A stretch of DNA of 64,000 bases from Plecoglossus altivelis (taxonomy: Eukaryota > Chordata > Actinopteri > Osmeriformes > Plecoglossidae), in assembly GCA_036571765.1 (NCBI GenBank), contig BROE01000005.1:7177422-7241421 (forward strand), read 5' to 3'. A program made the position numbers and the translations under genes. Under the pieces are notes generated by a model. The model saw nothing but the letters and a program-made list of their open reading frames with translations. It did no database searches and was not told the origin of the DNA. Positions 24,441-36,937 of this stretch are shown here, piece after piece (the stretch's first letter is position 1; each line of letters starts with the position of its first letter).

Positions 24441-24482
24441 CACACACGCTCACACACGTTCACACACACACACACACACACG
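24441..24482 (+). repeat. CA microsatellite
   Basis: (CA)n interrupted by CGCT and CGTT. Confidence 0.9.
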
Positions 24483-24846
24483 CTCCTCTCCAGCTGGTCG
24501 TCCACCTCCCTTAGCCCCTCTGCGTCATACCCAGGTCTCTTGTCGCCGTGGTGACCGCTGATTCATCAGAGTGTAATCCTTGCCTCTGGCAGTGCAGCAG
24601 GGCATGCTGGGTAGGATGCTCCCATGTAGTGTAATGTTGTTTCTAGCATCACCAAGCCCCCTTAGCTTTGGCTGGATAAGATGCAGTGTGCACGTACTTG
24701 AGTCATACGACCCTGCGGTTCCACTCAGAAGGACTCCTGATAGCAGAGGACATCATAATCCTCCACTTGATCAGGGGGCTGGGAAGTGGCTGCTCCGTTT
24801 GTGTCTGTGTGATACGTGGCTGCACACAATCCTTTTTGTGCACCGT

Positions 24847-24936
24847 GTGTGTGTGTGTGTGTGTGCACATGTGTGTTTCTGGCTCAGTGTGATCAATGTT
24901 GGTGATTGTAGGATCATGTCTTTCTCTATCCCTCCT

Positions 24937-24972
<36 letters not shown>
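24847..24972 (+). repeat. GT and CT microsatellites
   Basis: (GT)10 at 24847-24866 and (CT)n at 24938-24970, separated by about 70 bases of unique sequence. Confidence 0.88.
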
Positions 24973-24973
<1 letters not shown>

Positions 24974-25313
24974 TGCTTGCTGTCTCTTGCTGTCTCCTTC
25001 GCTCCGCTGAACTTGTCTGAGTCTGTTGAAGTGTGCAGTGTGTATTCGGATCAGGTTGAGCCCTCACAGGCAACCTTCGATCACATTTTTCGATCCGAGA
25101 CCAAAAGGGAGCTTATGGGTTTAAGAGGATTTGAAAGGAACGTGTGCAAAAGAAAGAAAGATGCGCAGCGGAAGGTGAACTCTCATTGAACTGCCGCTGC
25201 CTGCTGTTTGTTTCGCTACGGTGTGTCCCAAGAGGAGGAGATCCAACTTACAGTCACTTGCTGCATTCGAACCCACTTCTGTTTACAAAGATTCTCCCTC
25301 TTCCTTTCCCTAC

Positions 25314-25314
25314 C

Positions 25315-25345
<31 letters not shown>

Positions 25346-25368
25346 ATCTATCTCTTTCTCTTTCTCTT

Positions 25369-25400
<32 letters not shown>

Positions 25401-25407
25401 CTCTCTC

Positions 25408-25449
<42 letters not shown>

Positions 25450-25450
25450 G
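25314..25450 (+). repeat. CTGT/CTTT/CT compound microsatellite
   Basis: (CTGT)6, then CTATCTAT, (CTTTCT)n and a long imperfect (CT)n. Confidence 0.92.
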
Positions 25451-25846
25451 TGCGTTGGGGAGATGTATGCAGGTGGTGGAAGGAAAACAGAGCAGCGGTG
25501 AGGAAAAGGGTAGCTGCAATCGAGGGTGGGAATAAGAAAGAGATTGTATTTAAGAGCCTTTGAATCTGGGCCAAGCTATCTTTCAGGGGAGATAGTCCAG
25601 GATTGGGCTAAGGGATGGGAGGAATGGGGATGGAGGGAGGGAGGGAGGTAGAGGAAAAAGGAAAAACAGCGGCAACTTTATCACTGATGTAGCATGTTGC
25701 AGGCCTGGAGCGTGACAGAGGAAGAGCTGGTGAGGTAAGCAGGAGACACAGATAAAGATCAGCTGTTTGTGCAAGCGGGGTGCTGCTCTGTGCTGGAGGA
25801 CAGATGGGAGCGGTCGTCTCTGCTCCTGGACACGACTGCAGGGGTT

Positions 25847-25869
25847 GGGGGGGGGGGGGGGGGGGGGGG
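25847..25869 (+). repeat. poly(G) homopolymer
   Basis: 23 consecutive G bases. The true length is doubtful. Confidence 0.9.
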
Positions 25870-27576
25870 CAGTCATGTCGTCATGCGTCATGGCCTCAAC
25901 TGCCATCTAATTGTCCTTGGTTGCAGCGGCAGCTAATCTGATCACTATGGTGATAATTGAGAGAAAATGAATTTCTCCTTGTCAGGGGGTTGACGGGAGT
26001 TCGACAGAGAGGCCCCCGTCCTAGAATTGGTCTGGTGGGAGTGACAGAGATGCTCATTATCGCCATGTATCCCAGAAGCCCCTGTTATCCTGACCTCCCT
26101 GTCAGAGCCCAGGCTAGTCTTGTGAGTCCCCCAAACACTCCACATACTGGGGTTGGATTACCAGCCAGCACATGCCTCCAGCCATTAGTGCTAACGATAT
26201 ATAGGTCTACACAGTGTCATGTGGAAAAAAACCACATTGTATGCAACATGCATTAGTAGGTAAGAAATACATTGCAAGGCTGTGAATAGCTGTTTGTATT
26301 GTTGTAGAGCAGTCTAATTTAGGCTATTATGGCAACCAGTGTTGTTGACTCATCACTGGATACAGACGTCCATACGGACTAGCTAAATATAGACGGTCTC
26401 AGTGGAGATATCTAAGCTAGGCTAACGGGTGCCTAATTAGTCCCGCACTGAGAGAAGCAGCCTTCCTGAACCCTCTGTTCTAGATACCCCTCGGATCTGC
26501 CTTTGTATCCCCAAGCCTGGGAGCTGGGCGTGGCTCTGACACAAAGCAGCCCCATGGAACCAGCATGCTAGAGAGGCGGAGAAGAGAGCTGAGGGTCTGT
26601 CCGTTGAGCAGAGTGTGCGTACGTCTGTCTGCGTGTGCGTGTGTGTTTGTGTAGTCATAGGGGACAATAGTTGCAGCCGAACTTCCTAGACTGGGATTTG
26701 ACCTTCCCTCCTCTATCTCTCTCCCTGAACCCCCCCCGCCCCCCTCCTTCCCCTGTCCCCTCTGGCGCTCAGATCACATTCTACTGTCTCCAGTGCCACG
26801 AGTCCATTAAACAGATTGGCTCACCTTTGATGGATCGAGTTCTGAGCCTTAAGATAGGACGCCCCCCCCCTCCCTCTCAACAGCTGTGAGTAGGGGTCTC
26901 AGTGATGCGTAACTTAGTTACTAGACTTACAACTGGCCCAGCAGGGACATCTAGCAGTGCCATGGCACACTCCTACCCAGCCCTGGCCCTACCCAGCCCT
27001 GGTGTGGGCTATCCCCTGCAGGGGGTGGATCATGATGGAGTGGGGTCTTGAGGTGGTCCCCCGGCCCTCCACTGGACTCCCAGTCTCATTTTACCTTGCC
27101 AATGGGATTAACGCAGAGTGCCGACTCTGCAGGTGAGGCTATAAGTTAATTTGGCCTGCTGTTTGGAGCCATAATAGCTTATTGATTGGCTGACAGAGAT
27201 GCGGGGGCGGTGCGTGGAACGCCATTGAGAGAGGAGAGAATAAGTTAATCATCGCTCACTGTGCTGGCAGGATTTAATCTCATTACCCAGGGTTCAGCGC
27301 TGACAGATAGATGTAGTTGTAGATGTTAGTTTCGGCCGCCTGGAAGTTTGGAGTCCCGGGGCTTGGAAGCTGGGCTCAGCTGCAGCTCAGTTCTGTAGGG
27401 GTCCTGAGGGAGAAGGATCTCCCGTCAGCACCAGCCCAGCCCACCTCAGGCCTGGGGCCAGTGGTTAATTCTTGCTAAGCTCTGGAGTTAATGCTAGTAC
27501 TGCCACACAGCAGTGACCTCCATCTGTTAGTGCAGCTTAGGCTGTCTCAGCAATGCCCTTATTCTTCCTGATCTCA

Positions 27577-27670
27577 GCCTTCACCCCAGCCTCCGCCCCA
27601 GCCTCTGCCCCAGCCTCCGCCCTAGCCTCCACCCCTGCCTCCACACCTGCCTCTGCCCCAGCCTCCAGCC
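27577..27670 (+). repeat. 12-bp minisatellite (GCCTCYRCCCCA)
   Basis: GCCT starts at 27577, 27589, 27601, 27613, 27625, 27637, 27649 and 27661, an unbroken 12-base period. Units differ only by substitutions. Confidence 0.93.
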
Positions 27671-28117
27671 CCACACACGTTCCACCTCACTGCCTCTGTG
27701 TTTGTCTGAATGTTTTCTCAAAATAAAACCTGGGGTCCATTAGCACTGCCATCACACACCCGCTTCGGCCTGGTTACCTGGAAACTGCACGAGCTGCTTG
27801 TATTTGACTCGTGGCTCTTTGGATTTGCATGGTGTATGGAGCCTGGCTGTCAGCCTGATTCCTGAGAGATTTCCTCTGCTTCCTCCCTCCTCCAGCAGCC
27901 AAGAACCTCCAACACCTCCAGGTGTAAACACGCTCCGCACAGCCATGTCCTCCACAAGGTTTGGAGGCTTATGTGTTTAGACATCCACCTCATCTCAGGG
28001 GCTGTAGGATATACAGTGTGTCCTGACCCTGATCATCTAGTCAGCACACTATAGGGTCTGGTCTGGCCTGTGTCACTCTGTCAGCTTTCAAACCACATTC
28101 AAACTGGCAGTGAGGCA

Positions 28118-28190
28118 GGAGTAAGAGAGAGAGACAGAGAGAGAGAGCGGGGGGAGGGGGTGACGCCCAATGTATACAGAGAGAGAGAGA
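28118..28190 (+). repeat. GA microsatellite pair
   Basis: Two (GA)n runs (28125-28148 and 28178-28190) flank a G-rich spacer. Confidence 0.85.
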
Positions 28191-28510
28191 TAAACACACA
28201 CATAGCCCTGACAGTGACACTGACCTTATGGTCGAAATGTGTATCTGGAAGTAGGCAGACAAGACAACAAGGCTAACACATGTCATGACCTTTTGTTGAC
28301 CCTGGTGTCCACACAGTCCTTTCTGGCACAGGGATCAGGGATCAGGGTTCTCTTCCTCTGCACCAGCTTCTAGTCAACGCTGGGTCTGCTGCCGTTTTGA
28401 AATAGCTGCATGGAATCTGTGGCTCTGGGATCAAAGGAGAGGAGTTTAGAACAAATCAAACAACCAAGGAAAAGATAAGATGAAGAGGAGAGACGGCTTA
28501 CTGCTAGAAC

Positions 28511-28676
28511 AGGAGAGGGGAGGAGGAGGGGAGAGGAAGGGGAGGGGAGGAGAAAGGAAGGGAGGGGAGGAGAAAGCAGGGGAGGGGAAGGGAGGGGAGG
28601 AGAGAGCAGGGGAGAGGAGGGGAGGAGAGAGGAAGGGAGGGGAGGAAGCAGAGGAGGGGAGGAGAAAAGAGGGTAG
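28511..28676 (+). repeat. GGGGAGGAGA polypurine repeat
   Basis: About 165 bases with no pyrimidine except isolated C. GGGGAGGAGA and GGAAGGGAGG variants dominate. Confidence 0.9.
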
Positions 28677-28699
28677 TGGGGCACAGGGAAGCAGACAGA

Positions 28700-29150
28700 C
28701 GAAGACAAAAAAAAAAAAAAAAAATAGGGCACAGGGGGGCGGGCGCAAAAGACGGAAAGCGAGCAGCGCCGGGCGCGAAGAAGGGCACGGGGGGGGGGGG
28801 GCGCGTACCCGAAGCAAGGGGGCGGGAAGCTGGGGCGGGCCCCGGACCCCCCCCGCGCGGAGGCGCGGCAGCGAGAGACAGTCGTCCCATTCAGGGCGGC
28901 GGCGGCGGACCCCCCCCCCCCTCCCCCTGTTTCTCTATTGTCTACATCATTCTCTACACACGCGCGCTGTCGCTGCGCGCTGTCGCGCGCGGGGGCTTTT
29001 GTGTTGTCTATGTTGTTGTTTCTGTGTTGTTTCGCCATGCGGTTCCCTTTAGGTGGTCTTTTTTTTTTTTTTGTTTTTGTTTTTTTTGGGAGGCCGTTTT
29101 TTTTTTTCTATGTCGGCGCAGGTTTTTTTTGTAGCCTTCCCTATTCTTCT
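28700..29150. other. Compositionally alien GC/homopolymer block
   Basis: This block differs sharply from its surroundings. It begins with a run of about 19 A and continues with CpG-dense sequence holding G13, C8, C10, CGGCGGCGG and GCGCGC runs. It ends with a T-rich stretch containing T13, T8, T9 and T8. No domain is recognisable in any frame, although long open frames exist because of the composition. It could be a poorly resolved assembly patch or a true CpG-rich element. It is placed directly after a polypurine repeat, where assemblies often fail. Confidence 0.7.
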
Positions 29151-29720
29151 TTTCCCCCTTCTCTCTGTGGAGTGTGTACTAAGTGTATTTCCCGTTGTCT
29201 GGTGTGTGACGGTAAGGTCCCCTGGTGGGGGGGTATGGGAAAAGTATCAATGTTCGACCAGGCCTCTGGTGTAGAACAATCATGTTTTAAAGCCTGCCAG
29301 TCGAGTTACTGGGACCCACTCGGCACGGAGGGGAGTGGTTGAGCTCATGTTCATGAAATACTGATGTTTGTGTTTCCATGGAGTTTACCTGCCTCCTGCT
29401 TTTCTGCGCCTTTGGACTTCCCCCCTGGTCTACCAGCATGCGCTAACACTGGTGCCATGACTGGAGTCCTGATGACTCGTAAATCTCATTTACTCTGACA
29501 CGTAGAATACACACAGTCACCCGGCCTGGGCTGTCCGCTAAACCTTGACTCACACAGACTAAACAAGCCAAGATATGGATTTCTATAAGATTTGTTTGTG
29601 TTGTAAACGTTTTTATTCCCCCTCTTCATTTTTACGACAAGCGAATACATTTCCATTGGAACTCCCAATGTGGACTGCTTGGTGGAGCTCCACAGAGGGG
29701 CTCTTAAATAGCCCCTGTAC

Positions 29721-29804
29721 TGGTCTGGCTGGCTTACTGGCTGGCAGACTGGCTGGCTGGCTGTCTGGCTGACTGTCTGGCTGGCAGGTTGGCTGGCTAG
29801 CTGG

Positions 29805-29836
<32 letters not shown>

Positions 29837-29838
29837 CT
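29721..29838 (+). repeat. GGCT/GGCA tetranucleotide array
   Basis: About 115 bases of CTGG/GGCT units switching to about nine perfect GGCA units at the 3' end. Confidence 0.9.
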
Positions 29839-30239
29839 TCATGTGCTCTGGTTTTTCTCTCTCTGTTGGCTGTGGGCATGTTCATACAGAGAGCACTGTT
29901 AGCCGGCTGCGCGAGGAGGAACTGGGTCTCTGTTTGCAGAACAGAGATGGAACTAAATGGACCAGAGGTGGTTATTTGCTGTTGGCAAACAGACGCTCTC
30001 CCCGCTGGTGAGGCTCTGAGTGCTGTCCCCCACAGACAGGCGGCCAGGCAGGCAGGCAGGCTGAGCGGCTGCCCTGCTGAGGGCTGTGGGGTCACTGGCC
30101 AGACGCTGGGGGCCAGCATCATTAACCCTTTATGTCCCTTTTATGACAGAGAATAAAGGTACTGTGACTCACTTGGTCCCTGCCTGGAATTGACACACCC
30201 AAGTTTGACTCTGCAGTCTGAATAGTAAAACCATCTTGT

Positions 30240-30312
30240 CCCTCTCTTTCTCTTTCCCTTTCTCTCTCTCTCTCTTTTTATCTTTCCTTTCTCTCTCTCT
30301 GTCTCTCACTCA
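30240..30312 (+). repeat. CT-rich microsatellite
   Basis: Imperfect (CT)n with TTT interruptions. It is followed 260 bases later by a C/T-rich tract at 30565-30648. Confidence 0.85.
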
Positions 30313-30849
30313 GTCTCTCAGTGAATGATCAGTGTATTCTTTGAACTGGGCCCAGTCTTTTCTCAGGCAGCCTGAGCGCCAGTAGGACAGGAGTCCTGGG
30401 TGCCTGCACCTGACCCATTGATGTTTCTGCCCTCAGGAGGTCAACTTCTATCATGGATCTACTGTGTGTGTGTGGCAGGAGGGGGTGCATGTATCATATG
30501 CAAAGTTTCATTGTTTTAGATGAAAGAGCTCTTTTATGTCCTCCTAAAACCACAGCACCTGTCGTTATCCTCCTCCTTCCCCCCCCCCTCCTCCCCCCTC
30601 CTCTCCCTCCTCCTTTCTCTCCAGTCCTCCTCCCCCTCCCTCTCAGCTAATCGGATCTGATGAGGCTCGTCCCCGGGCTCACATGGGCCAGCGGGTTGGC
30701 AGGGAGGTTCTGATGGCGTCGCTGCCGTCACAACACAGAGACGGCTTTGAAGGCCAGCTTTATGCTCAGCTTCTACCCACTGGGCGCAGCCACGCTCCAA
30801 TCCCTTCCCACAATCTCTGTCAGTTACACTGCCTTCCTGCATTTCCTCT

Positions 30850-30985
30850 GGCGTTCAGTCCGACCAAAGCTCCTCTTAATTAAGGAACGCCTGCCTCGCT
30901 ATTCAGATCAATAATTTCTGATTGCTCGAGATATTTTCCCTGCTTGCCAATGCTAATTAGGTTTTGGTGCTAGAAGAAATTGTCA
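30850..30985 (+). promoter_or_regulatory. Candidate regulatory segment (TTAATTAA palindrome)
   Basis: A non-repetitive AT-rich segment containing the 10-base palindrome CTTAATTAAG at 30875-30884 and CTAATTAGG near 30953. Motif-only evidence for homeodomain binding. Confidence 0.18.
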
Positions 30986-32700
30986 TCTCAACTCGTCGCA
31001 AGATTAAACAGGGACTTTCACTTCGGGTTCTGTTATACTGTGGATCAGAGCCTGCTTTTCATTCCGACTGTGATTCCAGTCAGATACTGTGTTCTGCTGC
31101 TGGTTAAGCCACAGCACAGGGACCTAGAGCTTGACTGGGTCAGAGACACTGGCAACGCAAAGCACCACGAATAGGATGCAGCATACAAAGACTCCTTGTT
31201 ATGGATACAAACCCAGTCATTTCTCGGCCTGTTTGTCCATGACAGAGACGGCACCAGAACAGCCTCAGCTTAGACTTCCTCAAGCTCCCTCGGGACCAAG
31301 GCTCTCCTAGCCAACTTTGTTCATCCCTAACCATTTTTTTTCTTCTCTTCCTTCCCTGAGAGGGGAAAGTTATTACAGCTGTCTCTGTGTTTCCGAAATG
31401 CAGAGGCTTGCTTGATCGCAGCGGCCCGGCGTCCTAAGCAGTCCATATAATATTGACTTTGTCATTTAACGACAGCAGAAAGAAGCCTCTGTTCCAGCGT
31501 GCGGTGGAGGACCTTCTTTGACGAGAGATAAAGCCGTGCGCTGGATGCAGAGATGACGGAGCAGCACGTTCCGTCTTTGCTCACCTGCTCCAGATTAGCC
31601 CTCCTCTGCTGGAGCCCGTGTCTGGCTGATCCTGCTCCTGCTGGATCGCCGCTCGCTGTGTTTGTGCACACACTGCCGCTCTGCTGATTGTGTTTAGACC
31701 AGAGGGCTGGCACATGGTCCGGTCGGGGGGGTGGGGGTGGGGGGGATGTGGACATGTGGTCCAGCCGTGGAGGGGTGGTGTGGGGGGTTGAAAAACCAGG
31801 CCAGGTTCACTGGCAGTAGACACATTGTCTCCGGGTGTCTGGGAATCGTCATGGGAGAAGGGATCAAGGTGACCATCCCTCACAGACCATCCCCTCCCAA
31901 GGGGAGTGGTGTGTGTGGCGGAGTGGGGGGGCTGGGGGCTCATGCCTGGAGCCAAATGAAGCAGGGAGACGTGTAGGTGGGGGGGTGGGGTGGGGTGCCA
32001 TAAACAAAGACTGAACCAAACAGCAGTCTGGTTTCTGTCTGAAGTTTATTTCTCCTTGCGTGTGTGTGTGTGTTTTGTGTGTATGTGTGTGTGTTTATGT
32101 GTGTGTGTGAGCGCCTGCTCCGGTAGGTCTGTCCTGCTATCTGGGCCTCTGCCTGACAGCTAGCGGTGTTTAAGCAGAGCTGGATGTCCTATCTGATGTT
32201 TCACTGCGAGGTGAGATAAGGCATTTGGTCACCCACTCCGCTAATCCCCCTCAGCCGCTGTTGAAGTATGAGCCACGGCCTGGCTGGGAGCCGAGCTGTG
32301 TGGGCCGGCCAGAGCCAGGCTGGGGCGGGGCGGAGGAGAAGCTGGACGTACCGCTAACCTCCACCTCAGCCTGGACTGAGATGTACACATCCTTCAAAGC
32401 GTTTTGTGTCTCTCGGACCTGAAACCGCAGTAACCGTGTAAGCTCTTAAGACAGTTTGTTATTTGGAGAATGCAGCTGTATGCAAAATGTAGAAGGTGAC
32501 TGTCAGGCGGGGGGGAGGTAGGAGGAAAGTGTGCGATGTTGGCTGTAGTCTGTGCATATGGTTAGTGTCACGCTGCAGGACAGAGTTTCATGGACTGGAG
32601 GTGCTTAAAGTGGTGGAAACAGAAGCACTTAGGATCCATCTCTTTGATGTTGTAGACAAAAAACAGCAATATTATCCCAGAGGAGCACTTATGTTCCAAC

Positions 32701-32723
32701 CTCTCTCTTCCTCTCTCTCCGTC

Positions 32724-32756
<33 letters not shown>

Positions 32757-32778
32757 GTCTCTCTGTTTTTCTCTCTTT
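32701..32778 (+). repeat. CT/CTGT microsatellite
   Basis: (CT)n with CTGT units, about 78 bases. Confidence 0.9.
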
Positions 32779-33529
32779 TAGTCTAGGCAGGTCTCATTTA
32801 TAAAACCTGTATTTTACCACACTAGAATCATCATTTACATGATAATACACTTGAGAACATGTGCATGAGCACTTCACATCCCCCGCTAGTGCCTAGTGCT
32901 TATTATTGTCTCTACAAAGGGACTCTAAACTAGGAGGAGACACAGGTTATACTGTGTCTGTTTGAAACCATGTACAATCTCAGTTGTGTAGTTCAGTGCC
33001 TCGGTAGATTTCTCTTAAGTGTGTGTTCTTTGTGACCCCCCCCAGCTGTCAACAGACGACACAGCCTAGCAAACCCTGTCTGTCACCAGGAGAGTTCGGC
33101 CTCCTCTGTCTCCTGGCCCCTCCCCTCTGACCTCTCTCCTCGCACCTTTTAACCCCGTCAGTCGCTGTTTATAAACTTTATACATTCTGACAACCGGCGC
33201 TGGGAAGGGGGGCGATATCAACCTTTTATACACCCCCCCGCCCGCCGCCCCCCCTCTCCTCTTCTCTGTCAGTACGGAGTGATACGTTAAGGGCTTTAAA
33301 ATAACCACTGGCTGTTCCATGGGAGGGGGCTCTAATTGAGCCTAGAATGACCCCTGACCCTGCCAGCCAGGCTGGCTTCCATCCCAGGACTTGATTGAAA
33401 TGGGAAAAAGAATTTGCTTGGAGACCAGCCTCATTCTTATTTATTTATGTTGTGCTTGCGAGCGCTTTCCGTGGCCTGCTAGTGGATTAGCTGTCTAATG
33501 TTGGCTGCTCTTAGGAGGGGCCCCTTAGA

Positions 33530-33600
33530 CAGAGGGGGACAGAGAGACAGTGAGACAGAGAGAGAGAGGGAGAGAGTGGGAGAGAGAGGGAGAGAGCATG
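33530..33600 (+). repeat. GA microsatellite
   Basis: Imperfect (GA)n with ACAGTGAG and GGGAG interruptions. Confidence 0.88.
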
Positions 33601-34981
33601 GACACGCTGGCAGTCCCCTGATGGTGTAGGAGAATTGGGGGTGGCCGACCTGTCTCCTCCAATACTGCTCTGCAGAAGTAGGAGAGCTGTGCAAAATACG
33701 CGTGAAAAGGCCCCCACACCATCCGGGGTCTGTTGTTCAACAGCAAGCAGCAGAATGACACCAGTGACATCTGAAATATGATGAACATCCTAATCTCGTG
33801 CTAAGATCTGGAGGGAAACAGGGGTTTGACATTATCCAGTGAGGGAGTGGCAGGTTTGAGGAGGGAATTAGCTGTTCCGTCAGAAAGCTGACAGCCTGCT
33901 TGTGTAGAGGGAAATGCAGACAGGGAACATGATCTGTGTCGGTCAGACTGAAGTCGACTGACACGACCACCGGAACCTTTTATTCACCTTTAACAAGATC
34001 CATGTCAAACTCTGCCTTGTGGAACCAGAACATGCAAACGCAATACTGTTCTTAAAGCCGAACACAGGAAGGCCTCTCATTAAGCCAGAATGATCCTTTT
34101 ATGTCAAGAGTGCTTTACCTCGTGAACACCTTGGTGAGAGATTCAAATCCAGACACTGTCTCAGCCTCTTAAGAGGGAGGAGCTCTGCTAACGAGGACAA
34201 AGGAAGAAGAACTGTCATAGCTGCCAAAGTTAGGAACAGGAAGTGAAGCTAGTGTCAGGGTGTCTAGAACCCTGTGGAGAGGTCCACCATGACATCCCAC
34301 TCCTGCACGTTCTTCCCCAAGCTGCATGATTAATGGAGCAGGCTGTTTAAGAGAGGGCACACCAGCTAGTACCCAAGGAGTTGTTTGTCGAAAAATCTCT
34401 AATTAGATTTGGTTTGTTCCTCTCGCTTCTACTTTGTATATTTATTCATGTGCCCTCTCTCTTTCTCCATCTTTCCCTCTCGCGCTTTTGCTCTCTCTTT
34501 CGCTCTGGCTGTCTCTGTGGAGTAAGATGAATTGCATTAGTTAAGTTCAGCTCAGCTCAATTCCAAAAACCCCTTTTAAAAGAACTGAAATAAGGCGAGG
34601 CTGTCTTTGCTGTTCTGTACCTGCTCCCTAAGGATCATTTGAACACATTTAGGGATGTTTGCTGTTGTTGTTGTTGTTGTTGAAAGCCAACATCTGCTAA
34701 TTGAAAGGCTTGGCAGCCAGGTAACATCTGAACACTCACGTAAAACAGCAATGATCTCCTCTTTCTCCTCCTTGTCCTCTCCCTGCTTCTGGCTGGCTGT
34801 GTTAGTGTTCATGTCCTGTCCTCTACCAGTCTCCTGTGGACCAGCGTGGGACTTTGTCCTTCAGGTTGGCTCGGCCCACCAGAGGCTCTGTACCTCCCTC
34901 AGCTTCACGGGTCACTGATGAACCTGTACTGTACCTACCACCACCCCAGGCCTACTCCCATGAGTCTCCTGGTAGATGATG

Positions 34982-35172
34982 CAGAGAGGGGGTGGAGAGG
35001 GGGTGGAGAGGGGAGAGAGGAGATGGAGAGAGGGAAGAGTGGAGATGGAGAGAAGGAAGAGAGGAGAGGGGGGATGGAGAAAGGAAGAGAGGCGAAGGCA
35101 GATGGAGATAGGAAAGAGAGGAGAGGGGAGAAAGGGGAGTTGGAGAGAGCGAAGAGAGGAGATGGAGAGAGG
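34982..35172 (+). repeat. GGAGA polypurine repeat
   Basis: About 190 bases of GAGATGGAGAGAGG-type units in long purine runs. Confidence 0.9.
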
Positions 35173-35426
35173 GCGTAGTTGTGTGGAGAAGAGGGTCACC
35201 ACTCGCGGCTCCAATACCCTGGAGCTCCCTGCCGATCTCAGCAAATTATCCGTGGCTTCCTCTCCCTCCTCCTCCACCTCCCCCAAAGCCATTTGTACCC
35301 CTCTCCCACCCACGCTCCCCTGAATGCAGCTCTCTCTGTTCCCCACGTCCCTAGGCTCCAAGCCGCTCCCAGGCTGCAGCTCTCAGGGTTGTCAGGGCAG
35401 TGGAGGACGGAGCCAGAGACCAGGAC

Positions 35427-35545
35427 AGAGGAGAGGGGACATCTGTTCTAGAGGAGCACAGAGGAGAGGGAACAGCTGCTCTAGAGGAGGAGAGGGGACA
35501 GCCGTTGTAGAGGAGGACAGGGGAGAGGGGACAGTCGTTTGGCAG
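35427..35545 (+). repeat. 26/33-bp minisatellite (GAGAGGGGACAG...TCTAGAGGAG)
   Basis: GAGAGGGG/A blocks start at 35431, 35464, 35490 and 35523 (steps 33, 26, 33), separated by related GCTGYTCTAGAGGAG segments. Confidence 0.85.
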
Positions 35546-35944
35546 GTCTAGAGGGGGACAGAGCTGCTGGGGTTAGGGTGGCAAGACAAGCGCTTGCAGG
35601 TGGAGGAGAAAAAAATAGGAGAGGTGTGGGCACTCCCAGCAGGGGGGCAGCTAATCCAGGGTCCTTATTAGCAGCTCCTGAGGCGACTTGGCCTTTTATT
35701 CACAGATGCAGCTGTTTCCTTCTGCCACACTCATACTTTGTGAAGCGTCCAGTGTCATTCCACTGCTCTGTGAAGGGAGCAGGATGTCCTCGTAGGCAGA
35801 AACCAAGGTGGAAACACCCTCATAAAGTCATGGCAGATCTGTAGTGGTGGCGGAGATGGAGAGAGTGGAAAGACAGCATCACACGGAGAAACGAAAGGAA
35901 AAAGGAAACCCTTCTCTTTTGTAGTCTCTCATTCCTTCCCTCTC

Positions 35945-35952
35945 TTTAACAC

Positions 35953-35983
<31 letters not shown>

Positions 35984-36040
35984 TCTCTCCCTCTCTGTCA
36001 CTCTCTCTCCCTCTCCCTCTCTTTCTGTCTCTCCCTCTGG
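35945..36040 (+). repeat. CT microsatellite
   Basis: (CT)n with CCCT and GTCA interruptions, about 95 bases. Confidence 0.88.
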
Positions 36041-36419
36041 ATACTGTCCGTCCAGCCCCTGTCTGTCAGCCCCTCTACCCTTCCCACAGACAAAAAGAAC
36101 TGAAACTTCCTGCCAAAGTGAATGAAGAGGAGAGGAGACTTGCCGGCCACACCAGGGCACAGAGATCAACGTAAAAAGCATTGTTAACCAAATTTCAATT
36201 AATCCCTTTTTTGTGTCCTCCGCCGGAACAATGGCGAACACCCCCGTGTCCCTGGCCTGCTGAGGGCCACTGTGCTGAGTGAGTCAGACCTCCACCATGC
36301 CCCGTCCTCTACCCGAGTCCTAGCCCCAACGCCGGCCCCTCAGAGGCCAGACCCGCTCAGAGGCCTGACCCGCTCAGCTCAGCTGGCCAGCATCGCATGA
36401 AACACAACAGGAAGCATGA

Positions 36420-36575
36420 GCGGAATCCATTAGAATATGAATTCACGAGTCACCTAAATATTCCAAGACCACACAACAGAAAGCCGATTTCATTAACTGC
36501 TCGGTGTGTGGCTTTCTCATCCTGGTGTGCATTTTTAATGAGCGCAAACGGGAGGATTTGCATGTGAAGTAGCTG
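36420..36575 (+). promoter_or_regulatory. Candidate regulatory segment with POU octamer
   Basis: A non-repetitive AT-rich segment containing ATTTGCAT at 36556-36563 and several AT-rich cores. Motif-only evidence. Confidence 0.15.
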
Positions 36576-36814
36576 TCCAGCTCGGTGACCATTCAGGTCA
36601 GCTTAGTGGGGCTGCTCCTGGGGCCATGCCTCTCTGAACCGGGACTGGGTCTCCACAGAGGGGCTAAGGGAGGGAGGCGGCACGAGGGGCTCTCCATCCC
36701 TGTGATGACACACATCCTGAGAAGCCTCACCTCAACTTCCCCCTGCCGATTCTTCAAACTGACAATGGCCGAACCTTCATCACGGTGTGGAACGTTTCCT
36801 GGTGACTGCAAGCT

Positions 36815-36937
36815 TTCTGTGGTTGTGATGTTCTCTCAGAGATCCTCTCTACATGCGTTCTGTGGTTGTGCTGTTCTCTCAGAGATCCTCTCTACATGCA
36901 TTCTGTGGTTGTGCTGTTCTCTTGGAGATCCTCGCTG
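36815..36937 (+). repeat. 43-bp tandem repeat, about 2.9 copies
   Basis: TTCTGTGGTTGTG starts at 36815, 36858 and 36901, an exact 43-base period. Copies one and two differ by a couple of substitutions; the third diverges at its 3' end. Confidence 0.95.

Noticed and set aside
26740..26885. Possible exon after GGCGCTCAG reading ITFYCLQCHESIKQ
   Set aside because: No consensus donor follows in frame and no domain is recognised. The residues do not match any Robo Ig domain.
28370..29052. Open frames of 190-222 codons on both strands
   Set aside because: They are created by the polypurine repeat and the homopolymer/GC block; the frames read through homopolymers.
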